From the NCBI GenBank assembly GCA_037013495.1, contig CM072807.1, forward strand, positions 16,185,001 through 16,249,000: DNA of 64,000 bases. Reading direction: 5' to 3'. The position numbers and the translations under genes were made by a program. Each line of letters starts with the position of its first letter. Within the stretch, counting starts at the first letter, position 1. Under the pieces are notes generated by a model, which saw nothing but the letters and a program-made list of their open reading frames with translations, did no database searches and was not told the DNA's origin. This stretch comes from Hippophae tibetana (Eukaryota; Streptophyta; Magnoliopsida; Rosales; Elaeagnaceae). Shown one piece after another: positions 47,101-57,699 of the stretch.

Positions 47101-50100
47101 TAAGGCTTGGAATTTTTTTACTAAATTGTTCCTTTTAATTTTTCATGCTTTACAGGGAAGACAGGGCACAGTAAAGCATATATACAGGGGTGTTGTCTTT
47201 TTGTATGATGAAAATGAGACAGAGAATGGGGGTTATTTCTGCTGTAAATCAAAAATTTGCGAGAAAGTCAAGTTTTCTCCGGATACTTGTACTGAAAAGG
47301 TTGGACTCAATTTTATTGACTCCCCACTGTTTCTAATAATATTTTTATAATTTTTATACACCTTTCAGGGTGGGGAATCAAGTTTTCTGGCAACTGAAGA
47401 TTTTCCAACATCTCCTAAATCACCTTTATCACCTAAAAAGCCATGGCAAGCAAGGGATGGTAACCGTGATTGTAAGTATATTTATTCTTGATATTTTACT
47501 GTATATACAGTTGTAATTTTGTGGCATTAAAGTTCCTGCATCCTTACTGCCATTACGTTTAATGCAGTCAACCGGGGCGAAAAGGATGGTGCCTTCTCTG
47601 TTGGTCAAACTTTGAGGATCCGAGTAGGTCCTTTAAAGGGATATCTCTGCCGTGTTTTAGCTGTGCGTCGCTCTGATATCACTGTCAAGCTTGATTCTAA
47701 GCAGAAGGTTCTTACAGGTTTGTCTATTTAAATTTATTATCATTTTAATTTACCTGATAATAAGTTTATGTTGTCTAATGTCAGTGTGCCAATTCTGAAA
47801 CATTTTAATTTGTTCTGCAGTCAAGTCTGAGCATCTTTCTGAGGTTCATGGAAGAAGGTCAGCCACTTTAATGAGGTAGAGTTGGTGTCTGAACTATATT
47901 ATTTGTTCCTTTGTTCTCCCAATGGTTCTGCTGATTTCCCCCCCTCCTGACAGTGAGGATCCTGGGTCCAGCTCTTTGAAACCCTTTGATCTGCTTGGTA
48001 GTGAAGGAAGCACTAGGGGTGAGAATCTGTTTATTATTTGTTTCTCTACCTGTCACAGTGGTATCTATTTTTTTCCCATGTGTCATTTGAGTGTTTGATC
48101 TTGTTCTGTCTCTTGATGAAATGTGACTCACGAGATTCCAATTTGTTTGTTGGATATGAAGATTGGATAAGTGGAGCAGGATCATCTGGTGCGAGTGACA
48201 GGTGGAACACCGGAGGGTCTTCTGGTGAGAGGTAATAATTTTCTGATGTCAAATAGTATAATATTTTTGTGATATCTTTTTTTTAAGCTCAGTTATTAAT
48301 TTTTATTTTTTACTTTTGAGCTGTGATAAATCTGATGGAGGCCAACAATACAAATATTTAAATTGCCACACAAGACACTGTTCAAATTTATATTTCTAGT
48401 TAATCTGATGGCTGTCTTATTCTATAAAGTTTCACATACATGACATTGACTTGAGGAGGGGAATATGTAGTGGTGTAAAATGGGCCAGCCTGGCCCAACC
48501 CGTCATAGTATCAAGGGGCCCACTGTACTGGTATGTTTGACCCAGCCTGATCTGGTTTAGATTTGGGCCAGCCCAGCCCGTTTCAGATTTGAGTGGGCTC
48601 ATTGGGATATTTTTTCTCAATTTTGAAATGCAAATCAACTCTCAGATCACTTGGGTCTTAGTTTCTTGCCCTTATTCACAATTAGAAGGAAAGCAAAAGA
48701 AAATAGAAGTTCTTACTCTTTTATCCCCTGTTTGGAATCAAGACAATGTGTATGATGCGCATTTGAGTTGCATGTAATTGGATTTTCTTTTCCGTTGCTT
48801 TTCACTTTCTTGTCAAACAAACAATATAACAAATTGATTCTCAAATAGTTTTTGCTTGAAATTGGACTGAACAAACAAGTAGCTGGCGACGAGCTGAAGT
48901 TTAATAAAAATTCAAATATTTAAACCAAATAAATAATAAGAAATAAAACTAATACAAGTTTGGATCTAGATTTCTTAAAAAAGAAGATTAAAATAAGTAA
49001 ATCTATGGCACAGATAATAGGATTATTCTAACCCTTTACTCAATACTTTACCTGCTTAAATGAAGAAAAAAGCTCTTTCATAAGAAGTAATCTCGCATTT
49101 CAAGAGACGTCTAAAGAACTCTTGTAAATGGAAATAATGAAACCCTATTTTTCTTATAGAAGCATAAATGGCTGTGAAGAGAAACCGACGATGAGTATGA
49201 AGAGAAAATTTTATATATTTAGATTTTACTTACTGTAAAATGAATGTTTATTGGGAAAATGCAAGTGAGAATAGCATAGTTGGGGACGGGCGTAGAGGAA
49301 TAGGAATAGAATCGGCAAGTGGCAAGTCAATGACGGCGTAGTCTCTTAGAAGAGAAAGACTATTGATTGTATATATTGATTTAAAAAAAGCGTTCAAGCC
49401 CATGCGATCCAGTTGATCGACACAAATTGTATGCAATGAATACTTTACGTATATGTATTGCAATAAGTAATATAATGATAAGAAAAGATTGTTCCCATAG
49501 AGATTATGTTATCATAAACTAAATTTTAAACTGAAAAATAAAGATAATTTTTTTTCTTTGTGTTTTGAGAAAGCAAAATTAAAAGAATTTAAAATAAATA
49601 GTAATAATTAATTAACTCAAAATTGACAACTAAGAAGATATATGAGAAAATATTTAAGAATACTTAATTTTCTAGTTTCTTAAACATGTAAATCACTAAA
49701 ATCCCCCTAATATAATTACCAATCAATTACATGATAAATTGAATCTAACCTAATATGTATTCTTCTCTCAAATAAACTACACACCATGTGATAATTAAAC
49801 TAATCACTCTCTTATGTAAATTAAATTGCATACTATTTATTAAGTTCATTAGTTATGGATCACATACATAAGAATTATACATCTCTGTCTAGAAATTATG
49901 CATGTTATTTAATCAAAACAATCAATTAAATAATTCTTTCAAATTTATTTAATTGTCTTTATAGATCAATTGTTGACCAAATAACTAATAGCATAAAATT
50001 TAAATTTAATAATATAATTAAATTGAAATCATAAATGGGGTAAAATATTAGATCATCACATATAAAAAAATGGGTTCATTAGACCCTTAGATTAATAAAT

Positions 50101-53100
50101 AAATGAGAAGAATAAATATAATCAATTTCTTGAATTGTATCACAAATCTTCTCTTAAATCTCCACCAAAATTGTATTTTCTTTTAAATTTTTCTGTATTT
50201 ACCTCTTGGCATCAAAAGTTGATAAAAGATATGTTAATTTTGGCTCATTAGGGTTTTTGGGGCACTTCGGGGGTTAAATTAGGTTCAGATAAAATCTGGA
50301 CTTTCAGATCAGCTTTAGATCAACAGTTGAGATGGAAAGAAGGAAAATTAATGACATTGGCCAATAGCAATGTGACACATGGCACGGGAGATACACTGGA
50401 CGAATTAGCGCACGACACGTGGCGGGGTAGATTGATCATGGTCAACACGCGTTGAATCATCGTCAAGTGGTGTGCTGTGATTCGTGGATACAGATTGTGT
50501 GGCACTTTGGTGGAAATAATGGAGGAATAATGTGACGACTCGTGGCACACTTGTTGATCACGCGGCAAACTTAGAACGAACAGCGTGCTAACATGTGGCA
50601 TGGGCTACGTCACCTGATACATGCAGCGTGCTTCAATTGGCCCTCTTCGCTTGTGTGGTGTCCATGTGGCGTGTCTGGTTAGCTCCCCTGCTTGCGTGGC
50701 ATACATATGGCGTTTTCTGATTGGTCATGCATTAAAAAATTCATAAAAAGATCCATAAAAGTTCTAGAAACTTTCCAAAAAACATTCATATTTTAATGTT
50801 TTTAACCTCAACTATTTATTGAATAAAACAAGCATATATTAAGCAGAAAAGACTGATGACTTTACTTTCATAGAACCATCACTAGTACTGCCACATTAAC
50901 TGATGGAATGTTTTGATCTAGCACATGAATGAAATGGGCCTAGTTGGACCGGGCTTCAGACGAGCTAGACTGTGCTGGACTTGTGTTGCCTGACCCATTT
51001 TACACAAGTAGGAATATGTTTGAGAAGATCATGCAAGTTGAGCAGCATGTGATATACTTTTCAGTAGCTATGTTACATGGACTCAGATGGAGTGTTGGAT
51101 ATGAGTACATATTTGGAGGTCGGACTCATAAGTTTTAAAATTTTAGGACATGGGGCATAGATAATGAGTGTTAATGAGTGTCTGATTTTATAAACACGGG
51201 TACTTTGACACAATTTAATTATTATACAAAGCATACACTAATATGTATATATTTGTATACATATTGATTTTTATAAGTATTAATTAAAATTTAGATTATT
51301 TAAATATAATGGCTAGAATTTTATTTTTATTTTTTATAATAGTATAAATTTTTCTTAATTTTTCCTGATAATTTTGTTTCAATTGAGTGACTTATCCTTT
51401 GTAATATTAAATATAAGATATTAAAGTTGCTGAAGACCAAGGAGTCCTCTGTCCAATTTAATAAACCCCCCTAAAAATAATTCCAGATTGCATTTTTTAA
51501 AAAACAGGGTCCAAATTGCATTTAGCCCAAAGTCGTGTAAAGTAGTGATGCCCTAACTTTTAAAACAGTTTCAAAGTTGCCTCCCTACTCCTCATTTCTT
51601 CTTCTTCTCTGTTGTCTCTTCCCCCCCCCCCCCCCCCGGCGGCGTGTCCAGTGATTTTCTTGCGAGTCCAATGCAGATCCCACACCCGTGTTTGTGTCGA
51701 CATGGGTGTGGTGGCCAAAAGTGGCAAGTCCAGGTAACATAGGCCAGAAGTAGATCATAGTTTCTCTTAAGAATTGTTTTGAGTTTTTACATGTTATGAG
51801 TTTTTACTCGTCAAAGTAAATGGATTCTTTTTCAAGTTACTACTTACTATTAGCCTATTCTTGAGTTCTCTCAGTATATATTATCGCTAAAAAAGATTAG
51901 GATAAGAATTAACGTTGAATTTCCATGTTTTAGGTTTTCATCAAAACCTCCGTGTTTTTTTTTGGTATCCCAAAATAATAATGAGTGGTTCGATTCAGTG
52001 TCCAACTTGCTGCATCTGAACTTAGGAGTATAGTGCTTTCTGGAATCCCTTTAATAAGATATTTGTTTTATTTTTTCATTTTTTATGGTGATGAGAATGT
52101 TTCTTTATACTTTAACTTTTAAGACAGTGATTGGAATGGTGGATAGTGTTTTTCAGTTTTAAATGATTATGTAACTATTCCTTGCATCATTTTTAACTGT
52201 ATTGTATTATTATTAATTGTTAAATTAACTCTTTGGAATTGTCAAAGTACTTTAAGGTCCAATATTCAACTTATGTATGTGCTAACTTGCTGATCCTGGT
52301 TAGCTTTCAACCATTATTACTTGCAGTTATGTTAATTTATCTTTTCTGGTGCACCATTTTCTTTAAATCTGATCTCAATACGTTCTTGCAGTTCTTGGCC
52401 TAGCTTCCCTTCCTCAAGCTTCTCGGTTTGTTCTGAACTAGTCCTTTTCTCCCTTTTCTCTATTTCATTGCTAGTTTATGTATCTATCGATTGTTTCCCT
52501 TTATTTGGCAGGCTCAGCCTGGCCATGGCTCTACCGATCCCATTAGCTCTGAGGCTATTGATGCCAAGAGAGGTATGTTTATATATTGCATTGCCTTTCT
52601 TTGTAACCAAAAATTATACTGAACTTTTATTTTTTCATTGAGAAGCTACATTTCGGTTATTATGTAGAGGGGGAGGATGCCATTTGGGAGAACAAAGTAT
52701 CATCAAATAAGAGTTCATCCTGGGGTGCTGGAACTTCCAACAGTGATCTAGTTTCTGGCTGGGAAAAGAATGGTGACAGAAGTGATAACCTTGATGGACG
52801 GAAAACATCAGAGGAATCCTGGGGAAAAAAACCAAGTATTGATGGAAACAATAATAGTGGTTGGGGTAATACATCCTCAAACAAGTCTCTACCAGATAAT
52901 TGGGGCAGTGGTAAAGCTGAAGTTGAAGGAAAATCATGGGATAAGAGTAATGCCTCTGGTGCTGGTGAGGACGGATTTAATAATAATAGCTCTGGGTGGA
53001 ATCAGCAGAGTTCTTGGGATAAAGGAAAAAGTAAGGTGAGCGGTAACTCATCTGCCTGGGGAAATGATTTGCAGTCACAGGATAAAGACCTTTGTGTGGG

Positions 53101-55648
53101 AGATGATGATCCTTGGGGTAAAGTCATGGGAAAGCAGAAGAGTAAAGATGCATCTAGTGGAGGTGAGTTAGGGTGGAAAAATACATCATCTGCAGTAGAG
53201 AGTCGGACTATGGGCTTAGTTGGGTCTTTAGCTGAAAATAATGTCGATGTCAATCAAGATGCTGGTTGGGGGAAGAAAAGTAATGCTGGATCTGGTAGTT
53301 TGGGGAAAAGCAGTTTGAGCTCTTGTGTTGGTGACGTTGAGAACCAAGATACTAGCTGGGCTAAGAAAGATGATGCTGGATCTGGTGTTTGGGGTCAAAA
53401 AAGCAGTAGGAGCTCTTTTGTTGGTGATGCTGGGATCAAAGATACTAGTTGGGATAAGAAAGATGATGCTGGATCAGGTGGTTGGGGGAAAAAATTAAAT
53501 AATAGTTCTTGTGTTGGTGATGCTGGGAACCGAGATGCTAGTTGGGTTAAGAAAGATGATGCTGGGAACCAAGATACTAGTTGGGCTAAGAAAGATGATG
53601 CTGGATCTGGTGGTTGGGGAAAAAAAACCAGTAGTAGCTCTTGTGTTGGTGACACTGGGAACCAAGATACTAGTTGGGCTAAGAAAAATGATGCTGCATT
53701 TGGTGTTCAAGGTGGGAATCAAGATTCTTGGGGCACTAAAAGTGGTGGAACTGATGGCAACCAAGATTCCAGTTGGGAAAAGAAAACTGATGCTGGGTTT
53801 GGTGTGTCAGGTAGGAACCAGGATTCTTGGGGCAAGAAAAGCAATCAGAACTCTGGTTCTAGTAACACCGATGATGAAAAAAATCAGGGTTGGGGAAAGA
53901 AAAATGTCACTGGGTTGGGTGGGTCTGCTGAAATACCGGATTCTTTTGACAAAAAAGACAAATGGAGCTCTGGTGTTGGTGAAGATGGTGGCAACCAAGA
54001 CACTAGTTGGGGGAAGAAAACTGATGCTGGCCAGGATTCTTGGGCCAAGAGTAGCAATTGGAATTCTGGTTCTGGTAACACTAGTGGTGGCCAAGTTTCT
54101 AGCTGGGGGAGTAAAAATGCTGCTGGGTCTGATGGGTCTACTGGAAACCATGATGCTTGGGGCAATAATAGCAGTTGGAAATCTGGTTCTAGTGACACTG
54201 GTAATGAGGATTCTGACCCAAGGCATAAAAGTGAGTGGAGTGGTGGTTATGGCGGTAGAGGTCGAAGTGGGGATAGAGGTGGTTATGGTGGCAGAGGCAG
54301 AGACAGAGGGGGGTTTGGGGGCAGAGGCGGTGACAGAGGGGGATATGGAGGTAGAGGTGGAGATAGAGGGGGTTTTGGTGGTAGAGGGCGTGGTAGAAAT
54401 GAATCTGGTGGCAGTTGGAGCAGTCGGCAGAATGAATCTGGTGGCAGTTGGAGCAGTCGGCAGAATGATTCTGGTGGCAGTTGGAGCAGTCAACAGGATG
54501 ATTCTGGTGGAGAAAGAGGGGGCTTTGGTGGTAGAGGTGGTAGAGGGCACGGTAGGAGGGATCAAAGTGGCAGTTGGAACAATGGAAATGATTCTGGTGG
54601 CAGTTGGAGCAGTCAGCAGGATGATTCTGGTGGAGATAGAGGGGGTTTTGGTGGTAGAGGGCGTGGTAGGAGGGATCAAAGTGGCAGTTGGAACAATGGA
54701 AATGATTCTGGTGGCAGTTGGAGCAGTCAGCAGGATGATTCTGGTGGAGATAGAGGGGGTTTTGGTGGTAGAGGGCGTGGTAGGAGGGATCAAAGTGGCA
54801 GTTGGAACAATGGAAATGATTCTGGTGGTAGTTGGAGTAGTCGGCGGAATGATTCTGGTGGCAGTTGGAGCAGTAAGCAGGATGACACTGGTGGAGATAG
54901 AGGGGGCTTTCGGGGTAGAGGGCGTGGTAGGAGGGATTCTGGTGGCAGTTGGAGCAGTCAGCAGAATGATTCTGGCGGAGATAGAGGGGGCTTTGGTGGT
55001 AGAGGTGGTTTTCGGGGGCGTGGGAGGAGGGATCAGAGTAGCAGTTGGAGCAATAGAAATGATCCTGGGGGTTGGAGCAGTCAGCAGAGTAGTTCTGGTG
55101 GTTGGAGCCAAGGAAATGGTGATGACAAACAAGGTCAGGGATGGAAATCAGCAAGTGCTGAAACAAGTAAGAAACCTGGTGGCTGGAGCAGTCAGCAGGC
55201 TTCTGTTGGTTGGAAAGGAGGAAATGATGATGACAATCAAAGGCAGGGTTGGAAATCAGCAAGTGTGGAGACAAGCAATACATCTGGTGGTTGGAATCAG
55301 GCAGATGGCAAATCCACTGGTGGTTGGGGTAAAAGTTCAGGATCAACTAATGAAGGCGGTGAAAATCTGGGAAAGAATTGGAAAGCACCAGATGTGTCTG
55401 CTGGGACTGAATGGCCAAGTTTTTCCAATGCAGGAAAAGAAAAAAGTAGCGCCAACGAAACTAGTGTTTGGAAGCAAGCATCGAGTTCTGGCGAGACTGC
55501 GGACAAAGCACAATCTTCTGGTTGGAATCAATCTAGTGGTGCAAACAACACAACTGATGGAGATGAGGAGCCAACCAATTCGTGGAGTAAACCAGGAGCA
55601 AGTTCTTGGGAGAAGGCAGGTGACTCTGGCAAGAAAGGAGGATGGTAA
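44091..55648 (+). CDS. KTF1: KTF1/SPT5L (RDM3), SPT5-like factor of RNA-directed DNA methylation
   Basis: Eighteen exons with matching phases: 44091-44283, 44815-45071, 45185-45340, 45472-45630, 45707-45790, 46186-46250, 46338-46673, 46769-46820, 46892-47047, 47156-47299, 47369-47471, 47568-47717, 47821-47875, 47954-48018, 48162-48231, 52392-52425, 52512-52572 and 52668-55648. They give about 1706 residues. The acidic N-terminus and an NGN domain (GRERQSAFCLMQKYVDLQ) are followed by KOW-type segments (GMWVRVKTGKYKGDLAQV, VNDTVRVTEGPSQGRQG, GQTLRIRVGPLKGYLCRV). The last exon encodes a long tail of roughly thirty WG/GW motifs mixed with RGG-type repeats, ending GGW. This is the plant KTF1/SPT5L architecture. 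Its GW tail binds ARGONAUTE4 and it works with RNA polymerase V in RNA-directed DNA methylation. Ordinary SPT5 lacks such a WG/GW tail. The tail is somewhat longer than in Arabidopsis, and intron 15 is 4.2 kb and carries a transposon. Confidence 0.93.
49390..50880. mobile_element. Nested unclassified AT-rich insertion inside the hAT element
   Basis: It has no coding sequence. A marker stretch (AAGTAATATAATGATAAG, then ATTGTTCCCATAGAGAT) near 49463-49505 resembles 6670-6710 in the insertion within CACTA copy 1. Both then have an AT-rich body and end in a more GC-rich patch. Boundaries are approximate because terminal repeats are not clear. Confidence 0.4.
50368..50715. repeat. Degenerate CGTGGCA / CATGTGGC motif cluster
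   Basis: At least eight words related to ACGTGGCA or CATGTGGC occur in 350 bases: GACACATGGCACG, GACACGTGGCGG, TGTGGCACTTT, TCGTGGCACAC, ACATGTGGCATG, CCATGTGGCGTG, TGCGTGGCATAC and ACATATGGCG. One contains the G-box core CACGTG. It lies inside the nested insertion in the KTF1 intron. Confidence 0.6.
51590..51725 (+). promoter_or_regulatory. Exon-like CT-rich segment with poly-C run in KTF1 intron 15
   Basis: Pyrimidine-rich leader-like sequence leads into 17 consecutive C residues (51621-51637) and GGCGGCG. An ATG opens MGVVAKSGKS at about 51702 and runs to a candidate splice donor (CCAG|GTAAC at about 51733-51737). The composition is leader-like, unlike the flanking intron. It could be a cryptic first exon or alternative promoter. 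It could also be a captured fragment of another gene. Nothing proves transcription. Confidence 0.3.
51621..51637. repeat. Poly-C run (17 C)
   Basis: Seventeen consecutive cytosines on the plus strand, directly preceded by CT-rich sequence and followed by GGCGGCG. The run could form a G-quadruplex or i-motif-type structure. Confidence 0.9.
53230..54060 (+). repeat. Degenerate SWAKKDDAG/WGKK repeats in KTF1 last exon
   Basis: The encoded unit runs roughly GNQDTSWAKKDDAGSGGWGKK with variable spacers, recurring about ten times with loss and gain of blocks. Nucleotide copies near 53340, 53440, 53540 and 53640 share TAGTTGGG and AAGAAAGATGATGCTGG words. Each unit supplies one or two W residues of the AGO-hook. 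Confidence 0.8.
54545..54886 (+). repeat. 114-bp tandem repeat in KTF1 last exon, three copies
   Basis: Units begin at 54545, 54659 and 54773, exactly 114 bases apart, so each adds 38 residues without a frame change. The encoded unit joins DQSGSWNNGND, a SGGSWSSQQDD segment and a DRGGFGGRGR segment. The first two units are nearly identical, and the third starts the same but diverges in its second half. Flanking RGG-box sequence has further shorter copies. Confidence 0.9.
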
Positions 55649-57493
55649 TGACTCCTAAAATCCATATCTAGTTTCCACTACTGGTTTTCTATCGAACCGG
55701 GCTTATTCGTGTTTTAAACTTTTTGGTGAAGCTTATCTTTCAGAAATGTAGCAGACAATGTGTTCCTGAAATTATGTAGATACTAAGGAAGTGCAGTAGA
55801 CTTTGCACATTGTGTGACTTGCTAATTGTTTTGTGTATTTAGATCTTCTGATATGCTCTTTTGTCTCTTTAGAAAGAACACGGTCATTGGCGGTACATTT
55901 GCACTCATTTTAACATCCGAATATTTTGCATCCTAGGAGATTTCGGAATAGAAGTGTGTTTGATCATCTTGAGGTCTCTGTTTTATTTTATAACATAAAT
56001 ATTATTATTATGATGGATATCCAAATGAACAGGTATGAATTTTATATTGAGTTCAATTTTTCTGTGCCATTTTTGGTATGCTGCTGTTTGTACCACTAAG
56101 ATGCGGCAAACACATGGGTAAAATGGTTAGAAGTGAGTTTTTATTGCATAAAATGTAAATTATTTTGTTCACGTGTTTATCTATCACTGGTAGCACAGAG
56201 ATGGACACGGATAGGTGAATTGATTCCATATCTGGAGGAGATATTCTTGGATTCCAAATGTGTATTGAGCTCTTCTAAACAGGGTTGTATTCAGTTTTGA
56301 TTACGAGTATAACTTTAGGATTTTAGGGATTCATACGAACTTCTTTTTAAGTATGAGACAGTAGATTGATACGTCATGAAAATTGAATAGCATTGTACTT
56401 TATGATGTTACTTTGATGCCTCAAGTTGTAATACTTCAGTGGAGCATATTAACATATTTCAGTTTAAAGCATTTTGGTGAGAGAATTAATTACAACTGAC
56501 TTAAATTTTAATAATTAATATAATATTTGTGGATTTAATTGTACTTAATAATGCTATCTAATCTGATTCTAAGCGGAATCATTTCTAATGGAAATAATGA
56601 GTAAAAAAAAAACGAAAAATAACAGTGATGATATTGTTATAATTTAAAGTATTATTGTTAAAATAATATGAATAAAATTGATAGTTTATACATTTTTATA
56701 GTGATAATATTATTACTTAAAATAAAATTACACAATTAGTTAGAACGGTACCATGGACGGCCGGATTGTTTAGAATTATTCTTAATAATGCACTGCTATT
56801 TTGAAAAATCAATTAGGATTTGGATGAAATTGGTAAATAGATCAACTTAATACGTGAATAAGAAGATATTAGCACGTGAGAAGTGCTCGATATTGGAGTA
56901 AGATACACAATACTTTTAGAGAATGGGTCAAATTTAATTTTTTATTAATATAATTTAAGAATTGATATTTTTAAAAATATATATTAATATCATATTAATT
57001 AAATATTTCACTTTATAATTAAATATTTTAGAATTTTTAAAAGAAAAATATTATACTATCATTAATAAAATATCAACGGACAATAGACTTATCTTATGAT
57101 TTTTTATCTTTTAATTCAAACTACAGTATCTAATAGGTATACAAACAAATCTGACATAAATTATTTTATTTTAATTATTAATTATTTTATATTAGTAAAA
57201 ATATTAAGTTATATATATATAAATCAATTGATTAATTTTTTTAATATAATATTAATAAATATGTTAATTTAGAGGGAAAAATACGAACAAATACAATACT
57301 ATTTAAACCACTACTCAGAAATCAATATTCATAGACAATTTAATTTGGATGGGGACAATAAACAATTTTATTTAGATTAAATCAGTCACTTCCTTACTCA
57401 CACGAAAAATTCTGAAAACTTTCCCATAACTTTCTCCAAAGTTTTCTCTACTACTCTCTCTGAAATCAATACCTCCTTCAACAGAGTTGATTG
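55649..57493. other. 3' flank of KTF1 and intergenic region
   Basis: No gene is seen. The first few hundred bases are presumably 3' UTR. A long very AT-rich stretch (56480-57290) is followed by the leader of the PP2A gene from about 57400, where pyrimidine-rich sequence (CTCTACTACTCTCTCTG) begins. Confidence 0.5.
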
Positions 57494-57594
57494 ATGTTCA
57501 ATTGTTCTTCACATCACCCTCCTAATTCCAAATGCAATCCACTTTCCAATCTCTGATCCTCTCAATTCCTCCTTATATCCATTATCCACCCTAA
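57494..57594 (+). promoter_or_regulatory. Two short upstream ORFs in PP2A B' leader
   Basis: ATG at 57494 opens a 20-codon frame ending at 57556. ATG at 57532 opens another 20-codon frame ending at 57594. They overlap each other in different frames and lie 100-200 bases before the PP2A start. They could limit translation of the main frame if the leader is transcribed from upstream. Confidence 0.35.
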
Positions 57595-57699
57595 GGCAGC
57601 TTCGATTTCGATTCCCAGTTTCCCTTGATTTCTTTTTCTTTTTCCTTTTTAGATTTCCAATTTCGAGATTTTGTTGTTATCTTCTTCTTGAACACAAAA

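Larger units (their letters stand above)
48468..51010. mobile_element. Non-autonomous hAT-like element in KTF1 intron 15, 8-bp TSD
   Basis: The left end TAGTGGTGTAAAATGGGCCAG and the right end (reverse complement TACTTGTGTAAAATGGGTCAG) match at about 17 of 21 positions. The 8-bp duplication GGAATATG flanks it at 48460-48467 and 51011-51018, the hAT size. G/C-rich subterminal words (GGGCCAGCC, CAGCCCAGCCC; GACCGGGC) are typical of hAT ends. It contains no transposase and carries a nested unclassified insertion. Confidence 0.85.

Noticed and set aside
53511..55658. A 715-codon plus-strand open frame and 441- and 385-codon minus-strand open frames overlapping the KTF1 last exon
   Set aside because: They arise because the G/A-rich and W/G/S-rich repeats contain few stop codons in several frames. 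The KTF1 frame has correct splice phases and a known domain order, while the others show only low-complexity Val/Gly/Leu or Ser/Thr/Pro sequence.
57625..57699. N-terminal extension of PP2A B' beginning at 57625
   Set aside because: The codon at 57625 is TTG. The first in-frame ATG is at 57700 and gives the usual short basic N-terminus.
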